Below, one piece after another: positions 8,567-18,436 of a stretch of DNA of 64,000 nucleotides; positions within the stretch are counted from its first letter, which is position 1; every line of letters starts with the position of its first letter. Both the position numbers and the translations under genes were made by a program. The notes under the pieces are model-generated. The model worked only from the letters and a program-made list of their open reading frames with translations. It was not told where the DNA came from and searched no databases. Source of the stretch: Pelomonas sp. BJYL3 (GTDB taxonomy: Bacteria; Pseudomonadota; Gammaproteobacteria; Burkholderiales; Burkholderiaceae_C); the NCBI RefSeq assembly GCF_027257975.1, contig NZ_JANZKX010000001.1, positions 310,001 through 374,000 of the forward strand. Reading direction: 5' to 3'.

Positions 8567-9652
8567 TCACAGCGGCAGCGCCTGGATCGTGTCCTGCCGG
8601 CAGGCCTCGGCGAATGCGTCCCGCAGGCGCTGGCTTTCGTCGATGGCGCGGCGCCACGCGGCAGCGCGAGCGGCCACATCGTCCCCATAGCGCTGGAAAT
8701 CGGCCCGGTCGGGCAATTTGCTGTTGGGCAGGGTGCGCACCCAGTCGGGGTGCGGGGCCAGCAGCACCACGTTGTCCAGGAAGGCGGTGGGGCGGTGGCG
8801 GTGCTTGAGTGCCTTGTCCAGCCAGCCCGGCACCACCTCGCGCTGGAAGTGCGGGTACAGCACAACGCCCTCCCCCACCATCGCGGCGTAGTTGAGGTGC
8901 AGGTGGTAGTCGGTGATGCCGCCGTCCCAGTAGGCGCCAGCCGGCGCCCCGGCGATGTCGTGCACCGCCTGCAGCCAGAAGGGGATCGAGCAGCTGGCCA
9001 GCAGCGCCGCCTGCAGATTGCGGGCGTTCAGGCCGACCTGGCGGCTGCGGTAGTCGCGCAGGTCCATGGGCAGGGGCGAGCGCAGGTCCGAGAACACCAC
9101 ACGCTCCAGCCAGCGGCCCATGGCTCGGCGCGACAGCGCATTGGCTGCAAAGGCCGCGGCATAGCCCACCGGCGTGCGCCAGCGGTGCTCGCGCGCGAGC
9201 AGGCCCTGCCCGCGCGAGGTGAAGAGATGCAGACGCCAGCGGGGGTGGCTCAGCACCTGAGCCTCCCGGCCGCCGAAGACCTCGTGCAGCTTCTGCCCGA
9301 ATCCCCGCGAGACCACCGCCGCCGTGGGGGACTTGCCCGGCGCGCTTTCGTACTGCTGGTGGATGTATTCCTCGGCCAGGCGCTGGAACTCCGGCACGGC
9401 CTCCGCGGGCCGGTGCGCCAGGCAGGCCGTCGCCATGCGCCAGGCGCCGATGGAGGCGCCCAGCAGGTGCACCTCCTGGCGGCTGGCGGCCAGCCAGTCG
9501 CCGAAGATGTACTGGTCCAGCGGGTTGAGGATCAGCCCCTTGGGACCGCCCGCCGCCGCCGGGATGACCTGGACATCCTCCGGCCGCAGCCCCTGCTGCG
9601 CCAAACGGGCGCGGGCCCGAGGGCCCGCGAAGATCTGCAATGCTTTCGTCAT
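8567..9652 (-). CDS. Patatin-like phospholipase family protein
   Basis: Encodes 361 residues with the patatin hydrolase layout: a glycine-rich oxyanion segment AAAGGPKG near residue 33, the nucleophile elbow GASIGAW (GxSxG) near residue 66, and the DGG motif WDGGITDYHL near residue 215 that supplies the catalytic Asp. Patatin-like enzymes cleave acyl chains from phospholipids or related esters with a Ser-Asp dyad. No signal peptide is evident. The substrate is unknown. It shares the minus strand with the TonB receptor upstream (37-base gap), but a functional link is not shown. Confidence 0.82.
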   Translation of the reverse strand: MTKALQIFAGPRARARLAQQGLRPEDVQVIPAAAGGPKGLILNPLDQYIFGDWLAASRQEVHLLGASIGAWRMATACLAHRPAEAVPEFQRLAEEYIHQQYESAPGKSPTAAVVSRGFGQKLHEVFGGREAQVLSHPRWRLHLFTSRGQGLLAREHRWRTPVGYAAAFAANALSRRAMGRWLERVVFSDLRSPLPMDLRDYRSRQVGLNARNLQAALLASCSIPFWLQAVHDIAGAPAGAYWDGGITDYHLHLNYAAMVGEGVVLYPHFQREVVPGWLDKALKHRHRPTAFLDNVVLLAPHPDWVRTLPNSKLPDRADFQRYGDDVAARAAAWRRAIDESQRLRDAFAEACRQDTIQALPL

Positions 9653-9689
9653 GGTCGCGATTAGAACCGCTGACGAAAACCCGAGCGGA

Positions 9690-11888
9690 TCAGAGCTTCA
9701 TTTCGAGACCGACGTTGAAGTTGGTCCGGCCCTGCCGATCGCTGCGGCTGCCGTAGCCGCTGCTGAGCGTCGTGCTGTTCCAACTGTCGACCGGCACGAA
9801 GTTGTTGGCCGCAATGCGCAGCGAGGTCGTGCGGTTGAAGGCCCACTGCGCGAACACGTCCAGCGAGCGGCTGCGGGACTGCTCCACGCCCTGGCTGGCC
9901 GTCTGCCGCGTGGCGTAGCCGGGCGTGTAGGCCAGGCTGGCACCGGTGGTCAGCGGCAGGCTGCTGAAGCGGTAGTCGAAGCCCAGGTTGGCGGACCAGG
10001 GCTGCTGGCCTTCCAGGCGGTTGTTGGGCCCTTCGACGGCCTCGACCTTGGAGCGGTAGATGTTCAGCGCACTGCGCAGGTTCAGCGGCAGCTTGGCGTC
10101 GAACAGGGCCGGCAGCAGCTCGCCGGCACGACCCTTGAGCTCCAGCTCCAGGCCGCTGCTCTGGGCCTTGGAGATGTTCACGGGCTGCGAGATCCAGCGC
10201 GGCACACCGGCCCAGCTGACGGACTGCAGCGAGACGACGTTGCGGATCAGGTCCTTCACCTCGCGGTGGAAGACACCGATGCTCAGCATGCCGCCGCCGG
10301 TGAAGTACTTCTCGTAGGCCAGGTCCAGGCCGGTGGCCAGCTCAGGCTTGAGCAGCGGGTTGCCCAGGCGGTCCGGCGAGAGCTCGGTGTTGGGCTTGCT
10401 GACGTCCGGGAACAGCCCGCTGATGCCCGGGCGGGCCAGCATGGCGTTGAGCTCGGGCGCCTTGTAGCTGCGGGTCAGGCTGGCGCGGATGAGGTCGCGC
10501 CCCTTGGGGTCCAGCTTGTAGTTGAGATGCCAGAGGGGCGTCAGCACCGAGCTGCTGTTGCGGATGGTCTCGGCCAGGCCGCGACTCTCGGTGACGATGC
10601 GCTCGTTGCGCAGCCCCAGGTAGGTGGACCACTGCGGCGACAGCTCCCATTCGTCCTGGATGAACAGGGCCTGGCGCTGGATGCGGGCGCCGAAGGGCTG
10701 GCCGTCGAAGTCGGGCAGCTGCGGGTGGCCCAGCTCGACGACGGTGCGCTCCTCGTCACGGCGGCGCCATTCCAGGTCCCAGCCCAGGGTCAGGCTGTGG
10801 GCATCGCCGATCAGCTGGCCGAACTTGCCGGCCTGCGTCACGCTGCGGTCCTCGTTGGAGCCGGTGGTGAGGCGGCGCTCGGCGTTGTCGCGGTAGGTCT
10901 GGCTGCGGAAGGTGCCGCCGGAGTCCCCGCCACCCAGCTTGAGCTCCAGCTTCTGCGTGTCATTGAAACGGCGCGACCACTGCGAGTTCAGGCGGATGTT
11001 GTGCCAGGTGCCCTTGTTCAGCGCGTCGTCGTCCAGCACCGCATTGGCCGTGGCCGATTCAGTGATGAAGGTCTGGCGGTTGTTCCAGAACCCCTTCTGG
11101 ATGAAGGCCTGCAGGCTGGCGTTCTCCTCATCGGAGATCTTCCAGTTGATGCGCGGCGCGGTGTTGAAGCCATGGCCCCAGAAGGCCTGCTCGTTGTCCT
11201 GCAGCGAGTCCGAGCTGAGGCCGTCGGCACCGGGCATGTGGCGCGCATTGCGGGCATCGTTCTGGCCGCGCCACTCGAAGAGCGACACCGGCAGCGAATA
11301 CGCAAAGCCGCCCTGGCGCGAGCCATACGTGAAGTTGGCGCCCGGCGTGGGGCGCACGGCGCTGTAGCCGAAGCCCACGCGCAGGTCCTTTTGCGTGACC
11401 TTGGGGGCTTCCTTCAGGATGATGTTGATGGCGCCGGCCACGGCCTGCGCGCTCTGGTCGGCGGTGGGGCCCTTGGTGACCTCGATGCGCTCCACCTGGG
11501 CCGGATTCAGCTGGGTGAAGTCGAAGCCCGGGGGCGCGGGATCGCCATTGATCAGGATGAGCGTGTAGCCCGCACCCAGGCCGCGCATGCGGGGACCGCC
11601 GCCCTGCATGTCCACGCCGGGCAGGCGCTTGAGGACGTCGGCGAGGTTGTTGTCCCCGTACTTGTCCATCTCCTCGCGGCCGTAGATCTGCTTGGCCACA
11701 GGCGCGCGGCGACGCAGCTCGGTGTCACTTTGCGGGCGGGCGGTGATCTCGACCCGCTCCAGCTTGTTGCCCTGCTGGGGGCGACCCTGGGGATCGGCTC
11801 CCTGGGGCATCTCCTGGGCCAGCGCGGGCAGGGTCGCCAGGGAGACAAGGGCAAGCGCCGCAGCGGCGGCAATGGGGTGAAGGCGCAC
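9690..11888 (-). CDS. TonB-dependent outer-membrane receptor
   Basis: Encodes 732 residues starting with GTG, with AGGAG 7 bases upstream. A signal peptide ends ALAQ near residue 25. The TonB-box-like KLERVEITA is near 45, the plug domain includes DVLKRLPGVDMQGGG and RMRGLGAGYTLILINGDPAP and INIILKE, and the C-terminal half is a 22-strand-type beta barrel ending NVGLEMKL. Such receptors import siderophores, cobalamin, sugars or other ligands using TonB energy. No Fur box or adjacent transport genes are seen, so the ligand is unknown. Confidence 0.9.
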   Translation of the reverse strand: MRLHPIAAAAALALVSLATLPALAQEMPQGADPQGRPQQGNKLERVEITARPQSDTELRRRAPVAKQIYGREEMDKYGDNNLADVLKRLPGVDMQGGGPRMRGLGAGYTLILINGDPAPPGFDFTQLNPAQVERIEVTKGPTADQSAQAVAGAINIILKEAPKVTQKDLRVGFGYSAVRPTPGANFTYGSRQGGFAYSLPVSLFEWRGQNDARNARHMPGADGLSSDSLQDNEQAFWGHGFNTAPRINWKISDEENASLQAFIQKGFWNNRQTFITESATANAVLDDDALNKGTWHNIRLNSQWSRRFNDTQKLELKLGGGDSGGTFRSQTYRDNAERRLTTGSNEDRSVTQAGKFGQLIGDAHSLTLGWDLEWRRRDEERTVVELGHPQLPDFDGQPFGARIQRQALFIQDEWELSPQWSTYLGLRNERIVTESRGLAETIRNSSSVLTPLWHLNYKLDPKGRDLIRASLTRSYKAPELNAMLARPGISGLFPDVSKPNTELSPDRLGNPLLKPELATGLDLAYEKYFTGGGMLSIGVFHREVKDLIRNVVSLQSVSWAGVPRWISQPVNISKAQSSGLELELKGRAGELLPALFDAKLPLNLRSALNIYRSKVEAVEGPNNRLEGQQPWSANLGFDYRFSSLPLTTGASLAYTPGYATRQTASQGVEQSRSRSLDVFAQWAFNRTTSLRIAANNFVPVDSWNSTTLSSGYGSRSDRQGRTNFNVGLEMKL

Positions 11889-12036
11889 GGAAACTCCTGA
11901 ACTTCGTCCTGTTCTTCGGACTGGGGCGCACGATAGCGGCAGCGGCGCGCGCTGTCAGCACCGCTGCGACCAGCGGCGGTTTCAGCGTCGCCACTGGTCA
12001 GTGCCTGCGCCGAACTGCAGGATCCGGCGCCTGGCG

Positions 12037-14367
12037 TCAGCGCTTGCCCTGCAGCTTGGCGAAGGCGGCCGCCATGGCGTTGCCGGCCGGTGCGGCGGGC
12101 GTGGCTGCGCGGCCGGGGCGCTCGTTGCGCGCGGCGGGGCGGAAGCTGTTGTCCGCCTTGGCTGCGCCGCGTGGCGCCGCGGCGTCCAGCTTCATCGTCA
12201 GGGAGATGCGCTTGCGGGCCAGGTCGACCTCCAGCACCTTGACCTTGACGATGTCGCCCGTCTTGACCACCTCGCGGGCGTCGTTGACGAACTTGTTGGA
12301 CAGCTGGCTCACGTGCACCAGGCCGTCCTGGTGCACGCCCAGGTCCACGAAGGCGCCGAACTGCGCCACGTTGGAGACCGTGCCCTCGAGGATCATGCCC
12401 TCGGCCAGGTCCTTGATGTCCTCGACGCCCTCGTTGAAGCGGGCCACCTTGAAGTCGGGGCGCGGATCGCGTCCCGGCTTCTCCAGCTCGGCCAGGATGT
12501 CCTTGACCGTGATGGCGCCGAAGCGCTCGTCGGCAAAGGCCTCGGGCTTCAGGCTGCGGATCACGTCGGCCTTGCCCATGACTTCCGTGATGGGGCGACC
12601 GACCTGGCCCAGGATGCGCTGCACCACCGGGTAGGTCTCGGGGTGGACGCCGGAGAGGTCCAGCGGGTTTTCGCCATCGCGGATGCGCAGGAAGCCCGCG
12701 GCCTGCTCGAAGGTCTTGGGCCCGAGGCCCGTGACGTCCAGCAGCTGCTGACGGTTGCGGAAGGCCCCGTTGGCGTCACGCCAGCGCACGATGGAACCCG
12801 CCACCGTGGCCGACAGGCCCGACACGCGCGACAGCAGCGGCGCCGAGGCCGTGTTGAGGTCCACGCCCACGGAGTTCACGCAGTCCTCGACGACCGCGTC
12901 CAGCGTGCGCGCCAGCTCGCTCTGGTTGACGTCGTGCTGGTACTGGCCCACGCCGATGCTCTTGGGGTCGATCTTCACCAGCTCGGCCAGCGGATCCTGC
13001 AGGCGGCGGGCAATGGACACCGCGCCGCGCAGGCTCACGTCCAGCTCCGGCAATTCCTTGGAGGCGAACTCGGAGGCCGAGTAGACCGAGGCGCCGGCCT
13101 CGCTCACCACGACCTTCTCGATGTGGGTGCCGGGGGCCAGCTGCTGGATGCGCTTGATGAGGTCGGCGGCCAGCTTGTCGGTCTCGCGCGAGGCCGTGCC
13201 GTTGCCGATGGCGATCAGGTTCACACCGTGCGTCGCGCACAGGCGGCCCAGGGTGTGGATGGAGCCTTCCCAGTCCTTGCGCGGCTCGTGCGGGTAGACG
13301 GTGGAGGTGTCCAGCACGCGGCCGGTGTCACTCACCACGGCCACCTTCACGCCGGTGCGGATGCCCGGGTCCAGGCCCATCACCACGCGCTTGCCGGCCG
13401 GCGCGGCCAGCAGGAGGTCGCGCAGGTTCTCGGCGAAGACCTTGATGGCCACGCGCTCGGCCTCCTCGCGCAGGCGGGAGAAGAGGTCGCGCTCCAGGCT
13501 CATGGAGAGCTTGACCTTCCAGGTCCAGGCCACGGTCTTGCGGATCAGCTCGTCAGACGCACGTTTGCCATGGCTCCAGCCCAGGTGGCGGGCGATGCGG
13601 CCCTCGGCCAGCGAGGGCTGGCCCGGCAGGATCTCTTCGTCGAGCACCAGCTTGGCATCGAGGAACTCCTGCGTGCGACCGCGGAACACGGCCAGCGCGC
13701 GGTGCGAGGGCACGGTCTTGATGGGCTCGGCGTAGTCGAAGTAGTCGCGGAACTTGGCGACGTCGGCGTTGTTCTCGTCCTTGCCGTCCATCAGCTTCGA
13801 CTTGAACAGGCCCTCCTCCCACAGCCACTCGCGCAGCTTGCCGATCAGCACGGCGTCCTCGGCCCAGCGCTCGGAGAGCAGGTCCCGCACGCCGTCCAGC
13901 ACCGCGTAGGCGTCGGCAAAGCCGGCGTCGGGGTTGAGGAAGGCCTGCGCCTCGGCCTGCGGGTCCAGGGAGGGATCGGCGAAGAGCTTGTCGGCCAGAG
14001 GCTCGAGGCCGGCCTCGCGGGCGATCATGCCCTTGGTGCGGCGCTTCTGCTTGTAGGGCAGGTAGAGGTCTTCCAGCTCCTGCTTGGTCGGGGCGGCCTC
14101 GATGGCAGCGCGCAGCTCTGGGCTGAGCTTGCCCTGCTCCTCGATGCTCTTGAGCACCGCGGCGCGGCGGTCCGCCAGCTCGCGCAGATAGCCCAGGCGG
14201 GACTCCAGCTCGCGCAGCTGGGTGTCGTCCAGCCCGTCGGTGACTTCCTTGCGGTAGCGGGCGATGAAGGGCACGGTGGCCCCGCCATCAAGCAGCTCCA
14301 CGGCCGCGTTGACCTGGGCCGGGCGCACATTCAGCTCGGCGGCAATCTGAAGCAGGATCTTGTCCAA
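12037..14367 (-). CDS. tex: Tex family RNA-binding transcription accessory protein
   Basis: Encodes 776 residues, close to the usual 770-780. The order is an N-terminal helical domain (FIARYRKE near residue 38), a YqgF-like RNase-H fold ([17 protein letters not shown] near 325), helix-hairpin-helix repeats ([37 protein letters not shown]), and a C-terminal S1 RNA-binding domain ([26 protein letters not shown]), then a basic, alanine-rich tail. Tex binds nucleic acids and affects transcription and stress tolerance. The start is a TTG without a clear ribosome site, chosen because the family begins just there. Confidence 0.95.
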   Translation of the reverse strand: MDKILLQIAAELNVRPAQVNAAVELLDGGATVPFIARYRKEVTDGLDDTQLRELESRLGYLRELADRRAAVLKSIEEQGKLSPELRAAIEAAPTKQELEDLYLPYKQKRRTKGMIAREAGLEPLADKLFADPSLDPQAEAQAFLNPDAGFADAYAVLDGVRDLLSERWAEDAVLIGKLREWLWEEGLFKSKLMDGKDENNADVAKFRDYFDYAEPIKTVPSHRALAVFRGRTQEFLDAKLVLDEEILPGQPSLAEGRIARHLGWSHGKRASDELIRKTVAWTWKVKLSMSLERDLFSRLREEAERVAIKVFAENLRDLLLAAPAGKRVVMGLDPGIRTGVKVAVVSDTGRVLDTSTVYPHEPRKDWEGSIHTLGRLCATHGVNLIAIGNGTASRETDKLAADLIKRIQQLAPGTHIEKVVVSEAGASVYSASEFASKELPELDVSLRGAVSIARRLQDPLAELVKIDPKSIGVGQYQHDVNQSELARTLDAVVEDCVNSVGVDLNTASAPLLSRVSGLSATVAGSIVRWRDANGAFRNRQQLLDVTGLGPKTFEQAAGFLRIRDGENPLDLSGVHPETYPVVQRILGQVGRPITEVMGKADVIRSLKPEAFADERFGAITVKDILAELEKPGRDPRPDFKVARFNEGVEDIKDLAEGMILEGTVSNVAQFGAFVDLGVHQDGLVHVSQLSNKFVNDAREVVKTGDIVKVKVLEVDLARKRISLTMKLDAAAPRGAAKADNSFRPAARNERPGRAATPAAPAGNAMAAAFAKLQGKR

Positions 14368-14451
14368 GACGTCTGGAGAGGGAAATGCTGAAAGCGCGCG
14401 AGTGTGCCACAGGCCCCGCGCGGGCGCGTTTCCGCTGGTTTCAGTGCCGCG

Positions 14452-15732
14452 TCAGGCCTGGCGCTTCGCGTAGGCTGCCGCGCCCTCGCCCGCCACCCAG
14501 CCGCTGGCCATGCTGGCCGTCAGCAGGTAGCCGCCGGTGGGCGCCTCCCAGTCCAGCATTTCGCCTGCGCAGAAGATGCCGGGGCGCTGGCGCAGCATCA
14601 GGTGCTCGTCCAGGCATTCCAGGCGCACGCCGCCGGCCGTGCTGATGGCCTCGGCCACGGGGCGCGCAGCGGCCAGGCGCAGCGGCAGGCGCTTGAGGGT
14701 GCGGGCCAGGCGCTCGGCGTCCTGGACCTCGGCCTTGTCCAGCACCTCGTACAGCAGCGCCGCCTTGAGACCCTCGATGCCCAGGCGGCTCTTGAGGTGC
14801 GTGGAAAGCGAGCGCGGGCCGCGCGGCCGGCGCACCTCGGCCAGCACCTGGGCCTCGTCATGGTTGGGCAGCAGGTCCAGGTGCAGCAGGGCCTCGCCGA
14901 ACTCGGCGATCTCGTCGCGCAGCAGGGCCGAAGCCGCGTAGACCAGGGAGCCCTCGATGCCGCGGGCCGTGACCACGAATTCACCCTGGCGCTCGAAGCG
15001 GCGGCCGCTGCGGCCCTCGAAGACGAGCCGCACCGGCTTGACCGGCTGACCCGCCCAGCGCTCGACGAAGAAGGCGGACCAGCCCGCCTCGGCCACACCC
15101 TCGCGGCGCGGGCCCAGGTCGAAGCCGCAGTTGGCGGCGCGCAGCGGGGCGATCTCGGCCCCCGCCTCGGCCAGCGGGCCCTGCCAGGCCCCGTTGGAGC
15201 CCAGCTGCGGCCAGGACGCGCCGCCCAGAGCCAGCACCAGCGCCGCGGGCGCTGGCACGGTGTGCTCGCCCTCGGGCGCGGCAAAGCGCAGCGCGCCGTC
15301 CGCCGCCCAGCCCAGCCAGCGATGGCGCATGTGGAAGCGCACGCCTGCGGCGCGCAGGCGCTGCAGCCAGGCGCGCAGCAGGGGCGCGGCCTTCATGTCG
15401 GTCGGGAAGACGCGGCCCGAGCTGCCCACGAAGGTCTCGATGCCCAGGCCCGCGGCCCACTGGCGCAGGCCCGGTCCGTCGAGGCGGTCCAGCCAGGGCC
15501 GCAGGGCCTGCGCGCGCTCGGCGAAGCGCTGCTCGAAGGCCTCGCGCCCCTCGGAGTGCGTGAGGTTGAGCCCGCCCTTGCCGGCCAGCAGGAACTTGCG
15601 GCCCACGGAGGGCATGGCGTCGTAGAGGTCGACACGCAGGCCCGCCGCGGCCAGGCGCTCGGCCGCCATCAGGCCCGCGGGACCTCCGCCGATGACCAGG
15701 GCTTGTGCAGGGAGGGAGGCGTTGGACGACAT
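14452..15732 (-). CDS. HI0933-family NAD(P)/FAD-dependent oxidoreductase
   Basis: Encodes 426 residues. The N-terminal Rossmann motif VIGGGPAGLMAAERLA (residues 13-28) binds FAD, and GRKFLLAGKGGLNLTHSE (near 47-64) is the signature of the HI0933/BaiN-like flavoproteins. The C-terminal part has TAGGVRLECLDEHLM and PGIFCAGEMLDWEAPTGGYLLTASMASG, the second FAD contact. Family members are mostly uncharacterised; BaiN takes part in bile-acid dehydroxylation, which is not expected here. It stands alone between tex and an SDR operon. The family is certain, the substrate unknown. Confidence 0.88.
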   Translation of the reverse strand: MSSNASLPAQALVIGGGPAGLMAAERLAAAGLRVDLYDAMPSVGRKFLLAGKGGLNLTHSEGREAFEQRFAERAQALRPWLDRLDGPGLRQWAAGLGIETFVGSSGRVFPTDMKAAPLLRAWLQRLRAAGVRFHMRHRWLGWAADGALRFAAPEGEHTVPAPAALVLALGGASWPQLGSNGAWQGPLAEAGAEIAPLRAANCGFDLGPRREGVAEAGWSAFFVERWAGQPVKPVRLVFEGRSGRRFERQGEFVVTARGIEGSLVYAASALLRDEIAEFGEALLHLDLLPNHDEAQVLAEVRRPRGPRSLSTHLKSRLGIEGLKAALLYEVLDKAEVQDAERLARTLKRLPLRLAAARPVAEAISTAGGVRLECLDEHLMLRQRPGIFCAGEMLDWEAPTGGYLLTASMASGWVAGEGAAAYAKRQA

Positions 15733-15800
15733 GGCAGGACTTCAGCGGGCGGGGCCGGCAGTGTGCCAGAAGTGGCCAGGCACCCCACTCCCGCCCTGCT

Positions 15801-16697
15801 TCAGGCCTTGCGCAGGGCCGCCACCAGCTGCTCGCGCAGCGCCGGCTTGTCCGCGAAGGGGTCGGTGGGATTGCGCTGCTGCAGCACGTCTTCCAGGCGC
15901 GTCTGCACCCCGCCCAGCACCTGCGGGTGGCTGAAGACGTAGAAGCGGCTCTCGTCCATGGCCTGGAAGACCAGGGCCGCCACGTCGGCCGCGGTGATCT
16001 TGCCGGCGTTCACCGCCTTGTCGGTCATGGCCTGGGAGACCAGCTGGCTCTTGCTGGGCTTGTCCATGGGATGGTCCGGCGTGCGGTTGCGGTGGCTCTG
16101 GGAGATGCCGGTGGGCACGAAGTAGGGGCACAGCACCGAGCAGCGGATCTGGTCGGTGACGAGGGTCAGGTCTTGATAGAGCGTCTCGCTGAGGCTCACC
16201 ACCGCGTGCTTGCTGACGTTGTAGACACCCATGTTCGGCGGGTTGAGCATGCCAGCCATGGAGGCGGTGTTGACGATGTGGCCTTCCCACGATGGGTCGG
16301 CCTCGGCCGCGGCCAGCATCATGGGCGTGAACAGGCGCACGCCATGCACGACGCCCATCAGGTTGACGCCCAGCACCCATTCCCAGTCGGAGAGGCTGTT
16401 CTCCCAGATCAGCCCGCCCGAGCCCACGCCGGCGTTGTTGAAGACGAAGTGCGGGGCGCCAAAGCGCGCCTTCACGGCTTCGGCCAGGGCCTCCATCTGG
16501 TCCGCCTTGGCCACGTCCACCTGGCGCAGCAGCAGCGGATGGGCGCCGAACTCCTCCTGGAGCCGGGCCTTGGCGTCGGCCTGCACATCGCAGAGCACGA
16601 GGTTCATGCCGCGCTGCGCGGCCAGGCGGGCGACCTCCAGGCCGAAGCCCGAGGCGGCGCCGGTGATCACGGCCGTGCGGCCCTGGAACTGCTTCAT
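15801..16697 (-). CDS. Short-chain dehydrogenase/reductase
   Basis: Encodes 298 residues. The cofactor motif TGAASGFG is at residues 12-19, NNAG at 87-90, and the catalytic Ser146, Tyr159 and Lys163 are present (VNTAS, YNVSK). The start at 16697 was chosen over one 21 codons upstream because GGAGTGAAACG precedes it and because the upstream start would overlap the GNAT gene. It lies 4 bases after that gene, making the last gene of a curA-GNAT-SDR operon. The substrate is unknown; the operon's shared operator with fadB suggests acyl or aldehyde metabolism. Confidence 0.85.
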   Translation of the reverse strand: MKQFQGRTAVITGAASGFGLEVARLAAQRGMNLVLCDVQADAKARLQEEFGAHPLLLRQVDVAKADQMEALAEAVKARFGAPHFVFNNAGVGSGGLIWENSLSDWEWVLGVNLMGVVHGVRLFTPMMLAAAEADPSWEGHIVNTASMAGMLNPPNMGVYNVSKHAVVSLSETLYQDLTLVTDQIRCSVLCPYFVPTGISQSHRNRTPDHPMDKPSKSQLVSQAMTDKAVNAGKITAADVAALVFQAMDESRFYVFSHPQVLGGVQTRLEDVLQQRNPTDPFADKPALREQLVAALRKA

Positions 16698-16701
16698 CGT
16701 T

Positions 16702-17178
16702 TCACTCCGCGGGTGCCGGGTCGCGGCACATGTCGATATGGGGAATGCCGTCTTCGTCATAGACCGGGGAGACGGCGCGGAAGCCCAGGCTGGCGTAGAA
16801 GTCCTGCAGATGGGCCTGGGCGCTGAGCTCCTGCCCGACGCCCGGCCAGCGCTGCTCGCACTCGCGCAGGGCCTGGCGCACCAGCGGCCGGCCCTGCCCC
16901 TGGCCGCGCAGGGCCGGCGAGGTCAGCACACGGCCGATGGCGGCGCGCTGCTGCTGCGGCCCCTTCAGCCCCGGCGGCAGCAGGCGGGCGTAGGCCAGCA
17001 GGCGCCCGGTGGCGTCCCGGCCCATGACGTGCAGGCAGTCGCGGTCGCGGCCGTCGGTGTCCTGGTAGAGGCAGCGCTGCTCGACGACGAAGACCTCGTT
17101 GCGCAGCGCCAGCATCTCGTACACACCCTCGGCGTCCAGGGCCTGCAGGGGCAGGCAGGACCAGAAGAGCGGGCCCAT
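16702..17178 (-). CDS. ElaA-like GNAT N-acetyltransferase
   Basis: Encodes 158 residues. The fold of the GCN5-related acetyltransferases is seen in EVFVVEQRCLYQDTDGRDRDCLHV, LLAYARLLPPG, IGRVLTSPALRGQGQGRPLV (acetyl-CoA pyrophosphate loop) and the C-terminal QAHLQDFYASLGFR. The FVVEQ-C-Y-D-D pattern matches ElaA-type proteins. Its ATG (17178) overlaps the TGA of the upstream reductase by one base, so translation is probably coupled. The acceptor substrate is unknown. Confidence 0.82.
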   Translation of the reverse strand: MGPLFWSCLPLQALDAEGVYEMLALRNEVFVVEQRCLYQDTDGRDRDCLHVMGRDATGRLLAYARLLPPGLKGPQQQRAAIGRVLTSPALRGQGQGRPLVRQALRECEQRWPGVGQELSAQAHLQDFYASLGFRAVSPVYDEDGIPHIDMCRDPAPAE

Positions 17179-18194
17179 CAGACGAGCTTCACCAGCTGCT
17201 TGCCGAAGTTGCGGCCCTTGAGCAGGCCCAGGAAGGCCTCGGGCGCGGCAGCCAGGCCGTCGGCAATGGATTCCCGGTACTTGAGCTTGCCGGTGGCGAC
17301 CATCATGCCCAGCTCCTTCAGGGCCTCGGGCCACAGCTGCATGTGCTCGGAGACGATGAAGCCCTCGATCTTCATGCGGTTCACCAGGATCAGCTGGGGC
17401 GCCATCATCGGGATGGGTTCGCCGTTGTAGCCGGAAATCATGCCGCACATGGCGATGCGGCTGAAGGCGTTGGCGCGCATCATCACGGCGTCCAGGATCA
17501 TGCCGCCCACGTTCTCGAAGTGGCCGTCGATGCCTTGCGGGCAGGCCTGCTTGAGGGCCGCCAGGAGCGACTTCAGCTCGCGGTGCTCCTTGTAGTCGAT
17601 GCAGGCGTCGAAGCCCAGTTCCTCGACGACATAGCGGCACTTGTCCGGGCCGCCGGCAATGCCCACGGCGCGCGCACCACGGGCCTTGGCCAGCTGGCCC
17701 ACGGCGCCACCCACGGCGCCGCTGGCGGCGCTCACCACCACGGTCTCGCCGGCCTTGGGATTGATGATCTGGGTCAGGCCGTACCAGGCCGTCACGCCGG
17801 GCATGCCCACGGCGCCCAGGTAGGCGGCCAGCGGAATGTGGGTGGTGTCGACCTTCTGCAGCACGCCGCGCTGGCTGGCGTCGACCAGCTGGTACTCCTG
17901 CCAGCCGCCCATGCCCACGACCTGGTCCCCCGCCTTGAAGGCCGGGTTGCGGGACTCCACCACCTCGCCCACGGTGCCGCCCATCATGACCTGGTCCAGG
18001 GGCTGCGGGTCGGCGTAGCTCTTGGCGTCGCTCATGCGGCCGCGCATATAGGGGTCGAGGCTCAGGTAGTGGTTGCGGACCAGCACCTGGCCGTCCTGCA
18101 CGGCGGGCAGCGAGGCCTCGACCAGGCGGAAGTTGTCGACCGTCGGCTCGCCCGTGGGACGGGACACCAGATGGATTTGGCGGTTGATGCTCAT
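17178..18194 (-). CDS. NADP-dependent oxidoreductase, CurA/leukotriene B4 dehydrogenase-like
   Basis: Encodes 338 residues of the zinc-independent medium-chain reductase family. Markers are SLDPYMRGRM (residues about 47-56), MGGTVGEVVES, the cofactor loop VVSAASGAVGGAVGQLAKARGARAVGIAGG (near 151-180), and HFENVGG. Relatives reduce the double bond of 2-alkenals, prostaglandin-like enones or curcumin with NADPH. A strong AGAGGAAG site precedes the ATG. It is the first gene of a three-gene operon and has a palindromic operator 112 bases upstream that matches the one before fadB, so a role in clearing reactive lipid aldehydes is plausible. Confidence 0.88.
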   Translation of the reverse strand: MSINRQIHLVSRPTGEPTVDNFRLVEASLPAVQDGQVLVRNHYLSLDPYMRGRMSDAKSYADPQPLDQVMMGGTVGEVVESRNPAFKAGDQVVGMGGWQEYQLVDASQRGVLQKVDTTHIPLAAYLGAVGMPGVTAWYGLTQIINPKAGETVVVSAASGAVGGAVGQLAKARGARAVGIAGGPDKCRYVVEELGFDACIDYKEHRELKSLLAALKQACPQGIDGHFENVGGMILDAVMMRANAFSRIAMCGMISGYNGEPIPMMAPQLILVNRMKIEGFIVSEHMQLWPEALKELGMMVATGKLKYRESIADGLAAAPEAFLGLLKGRNFGKQLVKLV

Positions 18195-18305
18195 GGCTTC
18201 CTCTTTGCAGCTAGCGGTGTCGGTTGGACGGGCCCGGTTCAGGCCCTCATGACAGAGATTGAATCATGGCCCATTCGTGACACTCGTCTCAGTGGCGACA
18301 AAAAC

Positions 18306-18324
18306 GAACGGTCGTTCGCCTCTA
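18306..18324 (-). promoter_or_regulatory. TetR-type palindromic operator and -10 before the curA-like operon
   Basis: On the minus strand a likely -10 (TAGAGG, 18324-18319) directly abuts CGAACGACCGTTC (18318-18306), within the palindrome CGAACG-N2-CGTTCG. TTGCAA 16 bases upstream may be the -35. The element recurs with one base change and identical spacing before fadB at 29984-30002. A TetR-family fatty-acid or acyl-CoA sensor is the expected ligand (FadP- and LiuQ-type regulators do this in betaproteobacteria); no such gene is in the window. Confidence 0.65.
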
Positions 18325-18436
18325 TTCGCAGGAAGCTTGCTTGCAATGGATTCCAGCCATCAGGGAAAGTACTGAGAGAACAAAGCGCCGGGCCCATGCG
18401 ACAGGGGTCGCACGGGGCGTCAGCGCTGGAGAGACC

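Noticed and set aside
12001-14391. Plus-strand open frame of 796 codons opposite tex
   Set aside because: Same antisense artefact; composition follows the third-position bias of tex.
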